DNA from: Acaryochloris sp. IP29b_bin.148
Lineage (GTDB): Bacteria; Cyanobacteriota; Cyanobacteriia; Thermosynechococcales; Thermosynechococcaceae
DNA length: 62,603 nt
Assembly (NCBI RefSeq): GCF_028285565.1
Contig: NZ_JANQOY010000113.1
Span: 1-62,603, forward strand
Direction of reading: 5' to 3'
In this document: one piece after another, positions 17,743 through 27,640 of the stretch
Layout of the letters: every line of letters starts with the position of its first letter
Position numbering within the stretch: position 1 is the first letter of the stretch
The notes under the pieces: model-generated
What the model saw: only the letters and a program-made list of their open reading frames with translations
Told to the model about the DNA's origin: nothing
Databases searched by the model: none
Position numbers and translations under genes: made by a program

Positions 17743-18339
17743 ATGTCGTGGCAATATATCTTGTTCTACAAACCCTTTGGCGTGCTGAGCCAGTTCAGCG
17801 ATCGGCAAGCCACTGCTCATCCCACCTTAAAGGAGTTTATCTCGATACCAGACGTGTATCCGGCAGGACGACTCGATAGGGATAGTGAAGGCTTATTGTT
17901 ACTGACCAATCACGGTGGCTTGCAGCATCGATTGTGTGATCCAAAATTTGGTCATCCCCGCACCTATTGGGTTCAAGTCGAGCGTATTCCCCATAAAGAG
18001 GCCTTGCAGACCCTGGAACAGGGTGTCACGATCCGCAATTATCGAACACGCCCCACACAGGTTATGTTATTATCTCCGCCTCCGAGTCTCCCCCCTCGCA
18101 CCCCTCCCATCCGCTTTCGCAAACAAGTCCCGACGGCCTGGATTGAAATGAAATTGCAGGAAGGCCGCAATCGCCAGGTTCGTCGAATGACAGCTGCCGT
18201 GGGGTTCCCGACTTTGCGCTTGGTTAGAGTTGCGATCGCACATCTACAACTCAAAGGGCTTCAACCCGGTCAATGGCGTCACCTCACGCCTTCAGAAATC
18301 AAGGGTCTACAATCCCTGACCCAACTGCCCCGTTTGTAA
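17743..18339 (+). CDS. RluE-type 23S rRNA pseudouridine synthase
   Basis: This 198-residue protein of the RsuA/RluB/C/D/E/F superfamily most resembles RluE, being short and lacking an S4 domain. It opens with YILFYKPFGVLSQFSD. The catalytic aspartate is in the motif YPAGRLDRDSEGLLLLTNHG. The later motifs KLQEGRNRQVRRMTAAVGFP and LRLVRVAIAHLQL are also family hallmarks. It probably converts one uridine in 23S rRNA to pseudouridine. It is divergent from the EcfT gene. A proline-rich insert (SPPPSLPPRTPPI) sits in the catalytic domain. Confidence 0.9.
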   Translation: MSWQYILFYKPFGVLSQFSDRQATAHPTLKEFISIPDVYPAGRLDRDSEGLLLLTNHGGLQHRLCDPKFGHPRTYWVQVERIPHKEALQTLEQGVTIRNYRTRPTQVMLLSPPPSLPPRTPPIRFRKQVPTAWIEMKLQEGRNRQVRRMTAAVGFPTLRLVRVAIAHLQLKGLQPGQWRHLTPSEIKGLQSLTQLPRL

Positions 18340-18402
18340 GATTTGGCGAGTGAACGCTACAGTTAGGTCGGATCAAGCTCCTAAAGATTCCGCATACAGT
18401 GA

Positions 18403-18513
18403 GGGGGGTTTGTAGTTGAATAAGAAAATCAGCGATTTACAGTCTATTTTTGTCAATTTTGTTATAGCGGATGCAACAATAACTTACGTATTTTAGCGGA
18501 GTTCAAACCCCCC
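18403..18513. repeat. Inverted repeat GGGGGGTTTG / CAAACCCCCC upstream of the phosphatase gene
   Basis: Two 10-bp arms (18403-18412 and 18504-18513) are perfect inverted copies separated by 91 bp. They lie in the 234-bp gap between the pseudouridine synthase and the PP2C gene. The arms could pair in the 5' leader of the phosphatase mRNA, or mark the ends of a small lost element. No function is claimed. Confidence 0.5.
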
Positions 18514-18573
18514 AAAACTCGTTACTATTGCCATAGCTCTTGTCCGCCACCATAGGAAAACGGACCCTTCAGG

Positions 18574-20706
18574 ATGATTAAATGTCCCCAGTGTAGCTAC
18601 CACAACGTTGACGATCACCGTTTTTGCCAACAATGTGGAACGTCTCTTACGCAAAAGCAATGTGCAAATTGTGGACATTTCGTTGATTTTGAGGCGATGC
18701 ACTGTCCTCAATGCCAACATCCGACGGCAACGATCTGGCGAACCCTGCTTATGCCAGTGAAGTTGGAACAAGAGCCGTTTACAGACACCCTCCCAGCCGC
18801 TCCATCTGCAGCCACTTCATCTGCAACCCCTCCCTTGCTGCCAACGTTGGATGCTGTTGATCTAGAACTGACAGAGGATCCTTCTACAGAAGAGCTGCTG
18901 AACACCATCGAACAATTGGTCAGTAAGCAACAGGATCCCACCTTCCCCCTGGATGAGCAACGAGATCCTGAACCTCAGCCCAGAATGGGTTCTGATCAGG
19001 ATAGAGACTTAACCTCTCCTTACATTAATCCTGTCATCCAGCGTTTTTTAGCCCAAAATCCCCGATACCAACTACTAGAAACAGAAACAGCACAACACTC
19101 CCCTTCCCTCCAGACGGGTGGCTATGAATTTAATATTCTAGATACAGACCCCTTTCAGGTCTCCCCGCTGGCCGTGATGTTGAGACAGATGCAGAGCGCC
19201 ACTGACCCGATCGAAATGAGTCAGCCTGGTGCCATCACCACGTTTTTAAACACTCAACCCCTGCCCTTTCCCATCCTTCTCGAACCTTATTTAGCCTTAC
19301 GGCAACAGTTCCCGCTACTTCTCCCCTACATTCATGATGCCTGGGAGTCCGAACAACAGTTCATTATTCTCTTAGAAAATCGAACAGAGTTGCTAACGGT
19401 GAAAGAAGTGCTAGCCCAGGGAACCCTTAGCACTGACCAAATCATGCACTGGCTGCAACAAACCCTTGACTTTGCGGTGGCTTGTTCGCCTTGGGGGTGT
19501 GCGTCTAGCGTGTTGCATCTAGATAATCTCAAGGTCGATCAAAGACATGTTCTTTGCTTACAACAACTTGTGTTTGAGCCGGATCAACCCCTTTCTTGGG
19601 GGACCGCCAAAGAGAATACTTTCGTCCGATCAGCCGTTTGGGACGGTCTCCGCCAAGTGTGGTTAGATTTACTCCACAGCCTGGATGCTAACCTTGGAGA
19701 CCCTTTTTATCCCTTACTCGCCAACTTACAGTCCGCCGAAGCGGTGACCCAGACCAAACTGCAATGGTACTTGAGTGATCTGAGCCAACAATGGTCAGCA
19801 GCCCCTACTCATCTCCCAAGTCATCTACCGTCACCAGCCATCGTCCCAGAGGATGGAGAAGCTGCACCTACCCTAATCTTGCCCAATCAACTCATTGATT
19901 TGGCAGCAGCGGGCCAAACAGATGAGGGTCGAGATCGGCATCATAATGAAGACTTTTTTGTCATCGAACAGCAGTTGCAACAGTGCATGAGTCCTCATCA
20001 GCAATACATCTCAGGGCGCGGACTATATATTCTTTGTGATGGCATGGGAGGACATGCAGGGGGAGAAATTGCCAGTTCGTTGGCCGCAGAAACCCTCACT
20101 CAATACTTTAAGACCCATTGGCAAGCCGATCTTCCTGATGAAGAGACATTGAGGGGGGCAATTGATGTGGCGAATCAAGCTTTATTGCGCGTGAATGAGG
20201 AGAAAGCTGGCAGTAATCGGATGGGGACGACTTTGGTGATGGCGTTGGTGCAAGATACCCATATTCATATTGCCCATGTGGGCGATAGCCGTCTATATCG
20301 TTTGACTCATCAGGACGGTTTAGAACAAATAACAGTGGACCATGAGGTGGGTCAACGGGAAATCAAAAGAGGGATGGCTCCAGAGCTTGCCTATGCTCGA
20401 CCAGATGCCTACCAACTGACTCAGGCTTTAGGCCCCAGAGAGAGTTCAGTTCTAGAACCCGATATTCAATTATTGACGGCTACAGAAGATACACTGTGGT
20501 TGATTTGCTCAGATGGTTTAACCGATAATCATCTTCTGGAACACTACTGCGATCAACATTTGCTGCCGATGTTGAGCTCTCAAATTACCTTACAGCAAGG
20601 CGTCAATGAACTTGTGATGCTAGCCAATGAACATAATGGTCATGACAACATTACGGTAATCGCGATGTTGATGCGAGTACAACCCCAGAAGCTGTCATCT
20701 TCCTAA
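18574..20706 (+). CDS. Zinc-ribbon PP2C-type Ser/Thr phosphatase with degenerate kinase-like middle
   Basis: This 710-residue protein begins with two zinc ribbons (CPQC...CQQCG and CANCG...CPQC, residues 4-50), then an acidic low-complexity linker. Residues of about 225-400 read like a decayed protein-kinase domain: a hinge-like QFIILLE, ILLENRTELLTVKEVL, then VLHLDNLKV where an active kinase has HRDLKPxN, and no DFG. From about 440 there is a complete PP2C (PPM) phosphatase. It has GRDRHHNEDFFVIE, LYILCDGMGGHAGGEIAS, MGTTLVMAL, HVGDSRLYRL, LICSDGLTDN and HDNITVI, giving all metal-binding aspartates. It should dephosphorylate Ser/Thr. It lies 49 bp before an FHA-kinase gene. The kinase-like reading is inference. 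Confidence 0.88.
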   Translation: MIKCPQCSYHNVDDHRFCQQCGTSLTQKQCANCGHFVDFEAMHCPQCQHPTATIWRTLLMPVKLEQEPFTDTLPAAPSAATSSATPPLLPTLDAVDLELTEDPSTEELLNTIEQLVSKQQDPTFPLDEQRDPEPQPRMGSDQDRDLTSPYINPVIQRFLAQNPRYQLLETETAQHSPSLQTGGYEFNILDTDPFQVSPLAVMLRQMQSATDPIEMSQPGAITTFLNTQPLPFPILLEPYLALRQQFPLLLPYIHDAWESEQQFIILLENRTELLTVKEVLAQGTLSTDQIMHWLQQTLDFAVACSPWGCASSVLHLDNLKVDQRHVLCLQQLVFEPDQPLSWGTAKENTFVRSAVWDGLRQVWLDLLHSLDANLGDPFYPLLANLQSAEAVTQTKLQWYLSDLSQQWSAAPTHLPSHLPSPAIVPEDGEAAPTLILPNQLIDLAAAGQTDEGRDRHHNEDFFVIEQQLQQCMSPHQQYISGRGLYILCDGMGGHAGGEIASSLAAETLTQYFKTHWQADLPDEETLRGAIDVANQALLRVNEEKAGSNRMGTTLVMALVQDTHIHIAHVGDSRLYRLTHQDGLEQITVDHEVGQREIKRGMAPELAYARPDAYQLTQALGPRESSVLEPDIQLLTATEDTLWLICSDGLTDNHLLEHYCDQHLLPMLSSQITLQQGVNELVMLANEHNGHDNITVIAMLMRVQPQKLSSS

Positions 20707-20755
20707 TTCATCCCCTAGAACGATCCAGGTTATTTCGATTCACTAAAGTTGCAAT

Positions 20756-21985
20756 GTGGTTACGCTAACCCTTCTTGATCCTCAAAATAAGGCCCCTATT
20801 CGCCAATGGTTGTTCACCACAACCCAGCAGATCAATGTTGGGCGCTCTTCCGATAATCATGTTGTTTTAAGCGATATCTTGGTATCGCGATATCATCTTG
20901 AGCTGCATCTACTCAATTCCTCAGAGACTGCTTTGATATGGCAACTCAATAGTTTGGGGAGTAATGGCACGTTCGTCGACGGTCGGCTAACCAATCAAGC
21001 CGAATTGAAGCATGACACGATTATTCAGCTGGGATTGACGGGGCCTATCCTCCGTTTTCAGCTCCAACTCCCCTATCAGGTTCAACCCCAACCCACTTCA
21101 ACGCCATCTCAGAGCCAAGCTTGTCAACATGTGGGAAATCCCGCCGGCAACCTTTTTTGTGTTCATTGTGGCCAACCCCTGCAAGTGCTGCAAACAATTG
21201 GCTCTTACCAGGTTTTGCGAGTACTAGGAATTGGGGGGATGGGGACCACCTTTTTAGTCAAACCTAAGGAAAATACGGGGCTTCAACCTCAGCTTCAGGT
21301 TCTGAAGGAAATGAATGCTGATATGGAGAGCATTCCTAAGGCCCAAGAATTATTTAAGCGGGAAGCACGCATGTTGCGATCGCTGAGTCATCCCGGTATT
21401 CCTGATCTATACGATTTCTTTACAGAGAATGCCAAACAGTACCTGGTGATGGAGCTGATTCATGGCCAAGATCTCCAACGCTGGGTTAATCAACGAGGCC
21501 CACTGCCAGCTGCTCAAGCTTTGCGCTGGATGATCCAAGCTTGTGACATTCTGGACTATATCCATCGCCACGATCCACCGATTATTCATCGGGATCTTAA
21601 GCCCGGCAATATTTTAGTGCGCAACCGAGACAACCAAGTTTTTATTATCGACTTTGGTGCGGTTAAAGAAGCCAGTCTAGTGCCAGGGACTCGCATTGCG
21701 GTGGAGGGGTATAGTGCCCCTGAACAAGGATTGGGACGGCCAACGATTCAATCCGATCTATATGGGCTGGGGGCAACGCTGTTATTTTTGCTGACTGGGC
21801 AAAGTCCAATGGATTTTTATAAAAATCTAGGACATGGCTATCGAATTGAATTAGCCGACATTCTTAGTGTTCCAACTCAGGTCAAGCCAGTGATTGAGCG
21901 AGTCACCCATCCCCGTCCAGATCACCGATTTGAAGGTGCCCAAGCCCTCAAACAAGTCTTGCAAGACTGTTTGCCTCTCATCTAG
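20756..21985 (+). CDS. FHA domain and zinc-ribbon Ser/Thr protein kinase
   Basis: This 409-residue protein starts with GTG; the ATG two bases earlier is in a frame that stops at once. Residues of about 20-95 form an FHA phosphothreonine-binding domain (NVGRSSDNHVVLSD, RYHLELHL, LGSNGTFVDGRL). A short zinc-ribbon-like element follows (CQH...FCVHCGQPL). From about 148 comes a Hanks-type kinase with VLGIGGMGTTFLV, LKEMNADM, IIHRDLKPGNILV, FIIDFGAVKEA and GYSAPEQGLG, so the catalytic residues are intact. There is no membrane helix. It follows the PP2C gene by 49 bp on the same strand, implying an opposing kinase/phosphatase pair in one operon. Confidence 0.93.
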   Translation: MVTLTLLDPQNKAPIRQWLFTTTQQINVGRSSDNHVVLSDILVSRYHLELHLLNSSETALIWQLNSLGSNGTFVDGRLTNQAELKHDTIIQLGLTGPILRFQLQLPYQVQPQPTSTPSQSQACQHVGNPAGNLFCVHCGQPLQVLQTIGSYQVLRVLGIGGMGTTFLVKPKENTGLQPQLQVLKEMNADMESIPKAQELFKREARMLRSLSHPGIPDLYDFFTENAKQYLVMELIHGQDLQRWVNQRGPLPAAQALRWMIQACDILDYIHRHDPPIIHRDLKPGNILVRNRDNQVFIIDFGAVKEASLVPGTRIAVEGYSAPEQGLGRPTIQSDLYGLGATLLFLLTGQSPMDFYKNLGHGYRIELADILSVPTQVKPVIERVTHPRPDHRFEGAQALKQVLQDCLPLI

Positions 21986-22009
21986 TGCCGTTGTGCTGAG
22001 CCGCATCTA

Positions 22010-22055
22010 TTGAGTTGCGATGCTCGAAGAGCGGCCTTTGGCCATTGCAACTCAA
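22010..22055 (+). terminator. Stem-loop after the kinase gene
   Basis: A perfect 9-bp inverted repeat (TTGAGTTGC / GCAACTCAA) lies 25-70 bp past the kinase stop. An inner GGCC..GGCC stem sits in its loop. No T-run follows, so it is a candidate 3' stem-loop or a small dispersed repeat rather than a classical terminator. Confidence 0.5.
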
Positions 22056-22159
22056 TCGGCCTGTTCGGTGTCATTCGCTATAGACATTGGGCTAATTTCT
22101 GGCTCAAACTATTCATAGCCAAACCTTTAATAGCCCAACCTTGAACGGGAGAGACAAGC

Positions 22160-23713
22160 ATGTTCAATCGTAGGCAGTTCTTGTTAACCGCTGGTAGCGC
22201 CATGGGATGGGTGATTTGGGTCGAGCATCAGCTTCCCTTGCTCGCTCAGCCCCAGTTTTCGGCGGATCCCTTTGGTTTGGGGGTTGCTTCCGGTGACCCA
22301 GACGCGAACAGTGTTGTGTTATGGACTCGGATTGTTCCTGCGCCGTTGACCGGGAAGCCCATGCCTGCCGTCTCCATCCCTGTGCAGTGGAAAATTGCAG
22401 CTGATCAACAGATGCAGCAGATTGCCCAACAAGGAACCGTTCAAGCTGTTCCACAGTCGGGACATTCGGTTCATGTGGTTGCTGATAACTTGTCCCCCAA
22501 TCAGTGGTATTGGTATCAATTTCAGGTGGGAAAAGAAACCAGTCCCATAGGCCGGACCCGAACCCTACCTGCACCTGACGCTCGGGCAGACTCCCTCAAA
22601 TTGGCCTACGTTTCTTGCCAGCACTACGAAAGTGGCTACTACACGGCTTATCAGCACTTGGCTGCAGAGGACTTAGATCTAGTGCTGCATTTGGGGGACT
22701 ATATCTACGAAGGCGATCCGAAATCGAATCGTCCCCGACAACATGTGGGTCCTAATCCCGTGGATCTGGAGACCTATCGATGGCGCTATGCCCTTTACAA
22801 AAGTGATCCACAGTTACAGGCCGCCCATGCCGCGTTCCCCTTCATCTGTATTTGGGATGACCATGAAGTCGAAAATGATTATGCCAAGGACGAGTCCCAG
22901 GACTTTGCCGATCCAGCCGTTTTTCGGCGGCGTCGGCAAGCCGCCTATCAAGCCTATTATGAGCATTTACCCTTAAGACCTACGTCCCAACCCCAAGAGG
23001 CGCAATTACAGCTCTATCGGCAGTTTAAATATGGGGATTTGGCTGAATTCTACTGCTTAGATACGCGTCAATATCGGGATGATCAAGCCTGCGATCAGAA
23101 CGGCAAAGGGGGTGGCCAAGTGGTCCTTAACTGCGAAGAACGCCTTGATCCTAAGCGATCTCTATTAGGATTTGAGCAAGAACAGTGGCTTTTGCAGGGC
23201 TTAGAAAAAGCTTATACGACCTGGACGGTTATTGCCCAGCAGATGTTGATGGCAGAGCTGCAGCAGGGGGTGCCGCCGTTGGTGGCCCATTGGTCAGATG
23301 GTTGGGATGGGTATGCGGCCACTCGCGATCGCATATTGAACGGTATTGCTCAATATCAACCCGCCAACCCGGTGGTGATTGGTGGAGATATCCACTCCTT
23401 TTGGGTCACGGATTTGAAATCTGACTTTCAAGATCCGACATCGCCGATTCTGGCCACTGAGTTTGTGGGCACCTCAATTAGCTCTGGTGGCCCTAATCCA
23501 AATTTATTTACCTCAGCTCTTAAAATTAATCCCCATATTCAGTTTTTCGAGAGTCGGTACCGAGGATATGTGGTTTGTGTGATCACTCCCGATCAGTGGA
23601 CAGCGCATTTCCGAGTAGTGGATCAGGTTGAGAAACCAGGGGCATCTATACGGACATTGGCCTCGTTTCAGATCCAGAACGGTCAACCCGGTGCTCAGCG
23701 CCTGGCCAGCTAA
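22160..23713 (+). CDS. phoD: PhoD-family alkaline phosphatase/phosphodiesterase
   Basis: This 517-residue protein starts with a twin-arginine-type signal (NRRQFLLTAG followed by a hydrophobic run), so export of a folded metalloenzyme is expected. It then has the PhoD N-terminal domain (FGLGVASGDPDANSVVLWTR) and the metallophosphatase core: VSCQHYESGYY, LVLHLGDYIYEG, IWDDHEVENDYAKD and VIGGDIHSFWV. PhoD enzymes use Fe3+/Ca2+ to release phosphate from organic phosphoesters outside the plasma membrane. No Pho-box repeat was recognised upstream. The unrelated phosphatase PhoX is encoded about 3 kb away. Confidence 0.93.
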   Translation: MFNRRQFLLTAGSAMGWVIWVEHQLPLLAQPQFSADPFGLGVASGDPDANSVVLWTRIVPAPLTGKPMPAVSIPVQWKIAADQQMQQIAQQGTVQAVPQSGHSVHVVADNLSPNQWYWYQFQVGKETSPIGRTRTLPAPDARADSLKLAYVSCQHYESGYYTAYQHLAAEDLDLVLHLGDYIYEGDPKSNRPRQHVGPNPVDLETYRWRYALYKSDPQLQAAHAAFPFICIWDDHEVENDYAKDESQDFADPAVFRRRRQAAYQAYYEHLPLRPTSQPQEAQLQLYRQFKYGDLAEFYCLDTRQYRDDQACDQNGKGGGQVVLNCEERLDPKRSLLGFEQEQWLLQGLEKAYTTWTVIAQQMLMAELQQGVPPLVAHWSDGWDGYAATRDRILNGIAQYQPANPVVIGGDIHSFWVTDLKSDFQDPTSPILATEFVGTSISSGGPNPNLFTSALKINPHIQFFESRYRGYVVCVITPDQWTAHFRVVDQVEKPGASIRTLASFQIQNGQPGAQRLAS

Positions 23714-23768
23714 TATTCCCTGACTACAAACGACGGTGCCATCCGCCGCTCAACCAACAACCCGGCGC

Positions 23769-24839
23769 TTAATCGGATTCCCCTTTCGCTTTTTTCCCTT
23801 TTTTAGTAGAGGCAACGGTATTCGCTGAAACTTCTGCCCCTGTATCCAGCTTTGCTCTTACCTGCTGGGTCAGGGATTCTGTAAACTCTGGGTTGTCTTG
23901 CATATAGCGAACCGTATTGTCACGCCCTTGACCAATATTCTCGCCGTTATAGCTATACCAGGCCCCTTTGCGCACCAGGATGTCGGTCTCTTCCGCCATA
24001 TCTAAGAGACAGCCCAGGGTAGAGATGCCTTGGCCAAAAATAATGTCAAATTCGCCAATCCGAAATGGAGGTGCCACTTTATTTTTGACAACTTTAACCT
24101 TGGCCCGAATCCCAAACTCCTCTGTCCCTTTTTTCAGCGTTTGAATCCGGCGAATATCTAAGCGCACCGAGGCATAGAACTTGAGCGCATTCCCCCCCGT
24201 GGTCACCTCTGGATTACCGTAGGTGACGCCAATTTTTTGGCGAAGCTGGTTAAGAAATACCACGGTACAGCCTGTCCGACCAATATTGCCGGTAATTTTT
24301 CGCAGGGCCTGACTCATCAGGCGAGCTTGCAGTCCCATGTGGGAATCGCCCATATCGCCCTCAATTTCAGCGCGAGGAACTAAGGCGGCCACAGAGTCAA
24401 TGACGACAATATCAACGGCGGTGGAGCGAACCAGCTGATCGACGATTTCTAAGGCGGATTCCCCAGTATCGGGCTGAGCGACCAGCAGGTTTTCGGTATC
24501 CACACCCACGGCTGAGGCATAGGTGGGGTCGAGGGCATGCTCCGCATCTACAAAGGCAGCAATGCCACCGGATCGCTGCACTTCTGCGATCGCATGCAAG
24601 GCCAAGGTCGTTTTGCCGGAACTTTCAGGACCATAAATTTCAATCACACGGCCCTTGGGTAATCCTCCTCCTAAGGCCAAATCAAGTGTTAAGGCACCAC
24701 TGGAAATCGTCTCCACTTTCATCTGGGTGGCATCCCCCAAACGCATAATGGATCCTTTACCAAAGGTGCGTTCAATTTGATTCAGCACCACTCCTAGCGC
24801 TTTTTCTTTCTCAGAGTTAGTGGGACTATCAGTAGCCAT
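23769..24839 (-). CDS. recA: Recombinase A
   Basis: This 356-residue RecA is the DNA strand-exchange ATPase of homologous recombination. It has Walker [10 protein letters not shown], the MRLGD N-terminal segment, [19 protein letters not shown], the L2 region around [17 protein letters not shown], and the C-terminal [17 protein letters not shown]. The basic/acidic tail ends [11 protein letters not shown]. The frame opens at a GTG six bases earlier, but the ATG at 24839 (MATDSPTN) has GAGG at good spacing. It is convergent with phoD, with 55 bp between the genes. No cyanobacterial LexA-type box is obvious in the 119 bp upstream. Confidence 0.98.
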   Translation of the reverse strand: MATDSPTNSEKEKALGVVLNQIERTFGKGSIMRLGDATQMKVETISSGALTLDLALGGGLPKGRVIEIYGPESSGKTTLALHAIAEVQRSGGIAAFVDAEHALDPTYASAVGVDTENLLVAQPDTGESALEIVDQLVRSTAVDIVVIDSVAALVPRAEIEGDMGDSHMGLQARLMSQALRKITGNIGRTGCTVVFLNQLRQKIGVTYGNPEVTTGGNALKFYASVRLDIRRIQTLKKGTEEFGIRAKVKVVKNKVAPPFRIGEFDIIFGQGISTLGCLLDMAEETDILVRKGAWYSYNGENIGQGRDNTVRYMQDNPEFTESLTQQVRAKLDTGAEVSANTVASTKKGKKAKGESD

Positions 24840-24958
24840 GAACACCTCAAACGAAATTAAATTTGGCAGGCACCATTATTATGGTCCACCATACCAAGGA
24901 GCTGATTTTCCATTGTAGATATTTACAAGATTGCCAAAATCTCTATTTGTCAAGCCTT

Positions 24959-25843
24959 CTAAACGGTCTTTTGATACAGTCCCCAAAAGATATCGCCGCC
25001 TAAATAGGGTGTTTTGACTGGATCGGGAATTAAATTGAGTCCTTGAACGAGCGGTTTGCCCCACCCTTTATCCATCAGTTGATACCGCAAAACCGATTTT
25101 CGATATTGACCATTCATCCATTTACTGGGACTACCCCGCGCAATTTCCTGAAAACCATATTCGGCAACCAGGCGTTCTAAGCCAGGAGGCGAAAACCAAT
25201 GGCAGCGGCTGGGTGGCGTATAGGCATGCCAATTCCGTCCTCGCATCCGTGCCCATAGACTCGAGCGATCCCAGGTTTCAATCAGCCAATATCCTCCCGG
25301 TTTAGTCACCCTACTGGCTGTGTGTAATGCCAGTTTCAGATTGTAGAAATGTTGAATCGCTTGGATCATCATGACCAAATCAAATCGCTCTAGCGTTTGA
25401 TAATTTTCCAGCGTTCCTACGGTCATCTTTAAGTCCAACTGTTGCTGGCCAAATTCAGCAATTCGCAGGTTAGGCTCTAATCCCTCGCCTTGCCACCCTG
25501 ATTGCAGTAGTTCCTTGAGGATAAATCCAGCGGCGGCCCCCACATCTAAGACGGAGCCAGGGAGAACATAAAAGCCCAGCTGCTCGGCATAATATTGACC
25601 GAGCTGTTGCAATAAATCAGCTTCGGCTAAGTAATCGACATATCCCGCACCATCACCCTGAAAATATTGACCGTCATAAATGTCACTGACGTCTTTGGTC
25701 GTTGGCTGTTGCTCGGTAAACTGGTGATGACAGCGATCGCACTCTCGTATCCAATAGTCATTCTTACGAAATAAACGCACGCTGCTGCGATCGCAAATAG
25801 GGCACGTCAACTGCAATAAAGAAAGGTTAGTGTCTAAATCCAT
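24959..25843 (-). CDS. Zinc-ribbon class I SAM-dependent methyltransferase
   Basis: This 294-residue protein starts with a zinc ribbon (CPICDRSSVRLF...CDRCHHQF), followed by a class I methyltransferase fold. The SAM motif is VLPGSVLDVGAAAGFILKEL near residue 95, then MTVGTLENYQTLERFDLVMM and KPGGYWLIETWD. This arrangement is common in enzymes placed in polysaccharide or natural-product clusters, but here it stands alone beside recA. The acceptor substrate is unknown. Confidence 0.82.
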   Translation of the reverse strand: MDLDTNLSLLQLTCPICDRSSVRLFRKNDYWIRECDRCHHQFTEQQPTTKDVSDIYDGQYFQGDGAGYVDYLAEADLLQQLGQYYAEQLGFYVLPGSVLDVGAAAGFILKELLQSGWQGEGLEPNLRIAEFGQQQLDLKMTVGTLENYQTLERFDLVMMIQAIQHFYNLKLALHTASRVTKPGGYWLIETWDRSSLWARMRGRNWHAYTPPSRCHWFSPPGLERLVAEYGFQEIARGSPSKWMNGQYRKSVLRYQLMDKGWGKPLVQGLNLIPDPVKTPYLGGDIFWGLYQKTV

Positions 25844-26054
25844 ATAGTCAATGACTATGGCAAACGATAGCGCCCCTAAAGACAGGTTTCCCTAGAGCCT
25901 GGTCCCAAACTCTCCCCCGACAGAACCCTACCCCCAATCTATTTGGTGCCATCATAGGTTGATTATGATGATTTGCAAATAAATCCCTTGCCGGACTTCT
26001 GAAGGCACTTCATGCTCAACAGACCGCCCGGTTCAACGATGCATAGCCCCCGAT

Positions 26055-27353
26055 CTAAACGAAGGGTCCCCAGATGGCAAAGGTGATGCCGGGCGTTTGT
26101 AAATTTACAAATAAGATTAAGGGATTGCGGGCAAAACACACCCCGGCCAATTCCTTATCATTGAGGGCATTGCGCGCAAATCGATAGAGTTGTCCCTGGG
26201 CATTAATCCCTCGAATAAACTGTTCCCCCCGCCCATCTTCACACAGAAAAAGATCGCCAAAGGGAGCCATCACTAAGTTGTCGGGATAGTCCAAAATCCC
26301 TGGATCGTTGGGTTCAGCAAATAAGGTCAAGGTTCCGCCCTCCTTAAGGGTTCGCCCAGGAATATAGCGCCAAATTTGTCCGAGCCTTGCTGTTCCTCCA
26401 CTGGTGCAACAAAACCAGACCTCCTGCTGGCCTAAACAGATCCCCTCTCCACGACAGAATTGGGCTGCGCCTTTGGCAAATCCCTCTACTCGTACTGAAT
26501 CAGTCGCTGGATCTGGATCTTGAATACGAACCCACTCCACTGGCAAGGGCTGACCAATGGGAATGCCCTGTTTGGTATTCAGTTGGGGGAAGCCTTTAAT
26601 CCTGAGCGCTTCCAAAACGCCGCCTGCCTGTAGTGCCTGGGGTTGCTTGGGAATAAAACGGTAGAACAGCCCATCTTCACGATCCTCAGTTTGATAGATC
26701 ACATGACTCTCTGGATCCACAGCAACTGCCTCATGATGAAAGCGTCCCATTGCCACTAAGGGCTGAGGCTGGATGGGCCTTGTGGCTTGCAGCGGCACTT
26801 CAAAGTTATAGCCATGCCGTTTGCTCACAGCCGGATCACTCTCTGGTGTAGAGGTATTTTCTTCGCAACTGATCCAAGACTCCCAAGGCGTGGGTCCCCC
26901 TGCACAATTGCGATAGGTTCCTGTCAGCGATGCATAATGCTTGAGTAAGCGCCGATTCGAATCAAGGATCAGCGTTGTGGTTCCCCCTGTGCATTGAGGG
27001 TCGTAGGGATGATCGCCTTGAACACCAGGCATTTGGTTCGGACTCAGCTCATGATTGCGAATCAGAACCGTGGTGTTGCGGGGACCTGGGAACGCCGCCA
27101 TTCCATCATGCAGCGCCGGAACAGGAAAGCCATCGCTCATCCGCTCGCCGGTGTGGGAGAAGGCCCGATACTGAAACCCACGGGGTAAATCCAACAACCG
27201 ATGTGGATCGGGAATCAGGGGACCGTAGCCTTCTGCCTCAATAGAGGCTCCGTTTGCGGCTCGGGTAAACAGATGATGAAGCTGAGCCCCGATCAGCGTC
27301 CCTGCACAACCTGCTCCGGCAATGGAAAGGAAGTGACGGCGTGAATAGTTCAA
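26055..27353 (-). CDS. PhoX-family (DUF839) putative alkaline phosphatase
   Basis: This 432-residue protein has a twin-arginine signal (SRRHFLSIAGAGCAGTLIG) and the DUF839/PhoX beta-propeller pattern: LDLPRGFQYRAFSHTGERM, MAAFPGPRNTTVLIRNHEL, GTYRNCAGGPTPWESWISCE, ENTSTPESD, HEAVAVDPESHVIYQTED and APFGDLFLCEDG. PhoX enzymes are Ca2+/Fe3+-dependent exported phosphatases. The glutamates and the cysteine expected around the metal site are present. It is transcribed away from the SRPBCC gene across a 288-bp gap that should hold both promoters. The substrate could differ from classical PhoX, because many DUF839 members are untested. Confidence 0.82.
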   Translation of the reverse strand: MNYSRRHFLSIAGAGCAGTLIGAQLHHLFTRAANGASIEAEGYGPLIPDPHRLLDLPRGFQYRAFSHTGERMSDGFPVPALHDGMAAFPGPRNTTVLIRNHELSPNQMPGVQGDHPYDPQCTGGTTTLILDSNRRLLKHYASLTGTYRNCAGGPTPWESWISCEENTSTPESDPAVSKRHGYNFEVPLQATRPIQPQPLVAMGRFHHEAVAVDPESHVIYQTEDREDGLFYRFIPKQPQALQAGGVLEALRIKGFPQLNTKQGIPIGQPLPVEWVRIQDPDPATDSVRVEGFAKGAAQFCRGEGICLGQQEVWFCCTSGGTARLGQIWRYIPGRTLKEGGTLTLFAEPNDPGILDYPDNLVMAPFGDLFLCEDGRGEQFIRGINAQGQLYRFARNALNDKELAGVCFARNPLILFVNLQTPGITFAIWGPFV

Positions 27354-27640
27354 AGTCTTCTCCCAGATAACGATGGATAGTGGATCATAAACGGTGCAGA
27401 TAACACTCTATTCAAAAGTGTTTGGCGATGACCAAAAGCTAGTCACAGACCATCACAGCTACCAACTCACTGTGCCCGCTTGTCCACTCTACTTTTGCAA
27501 TACATGGCATTTAGGACCAATTTGGCTCTTCATATTCTAAAGTGAGATTGCCAAGGCATTAGGAATCATAAGGATTTGACCTTGATGTTATAGGGTTATG
27601 CTTTGTCAGCCTTGGCCGTTGATTCTGTTTACGAGCCCAT

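Noticed and set aside
24840-24958. LexA box upstream of recA
   Set aside because: No GTAC-based cyanobacterial LexA-type motif is visible in the 119 bp upstream.
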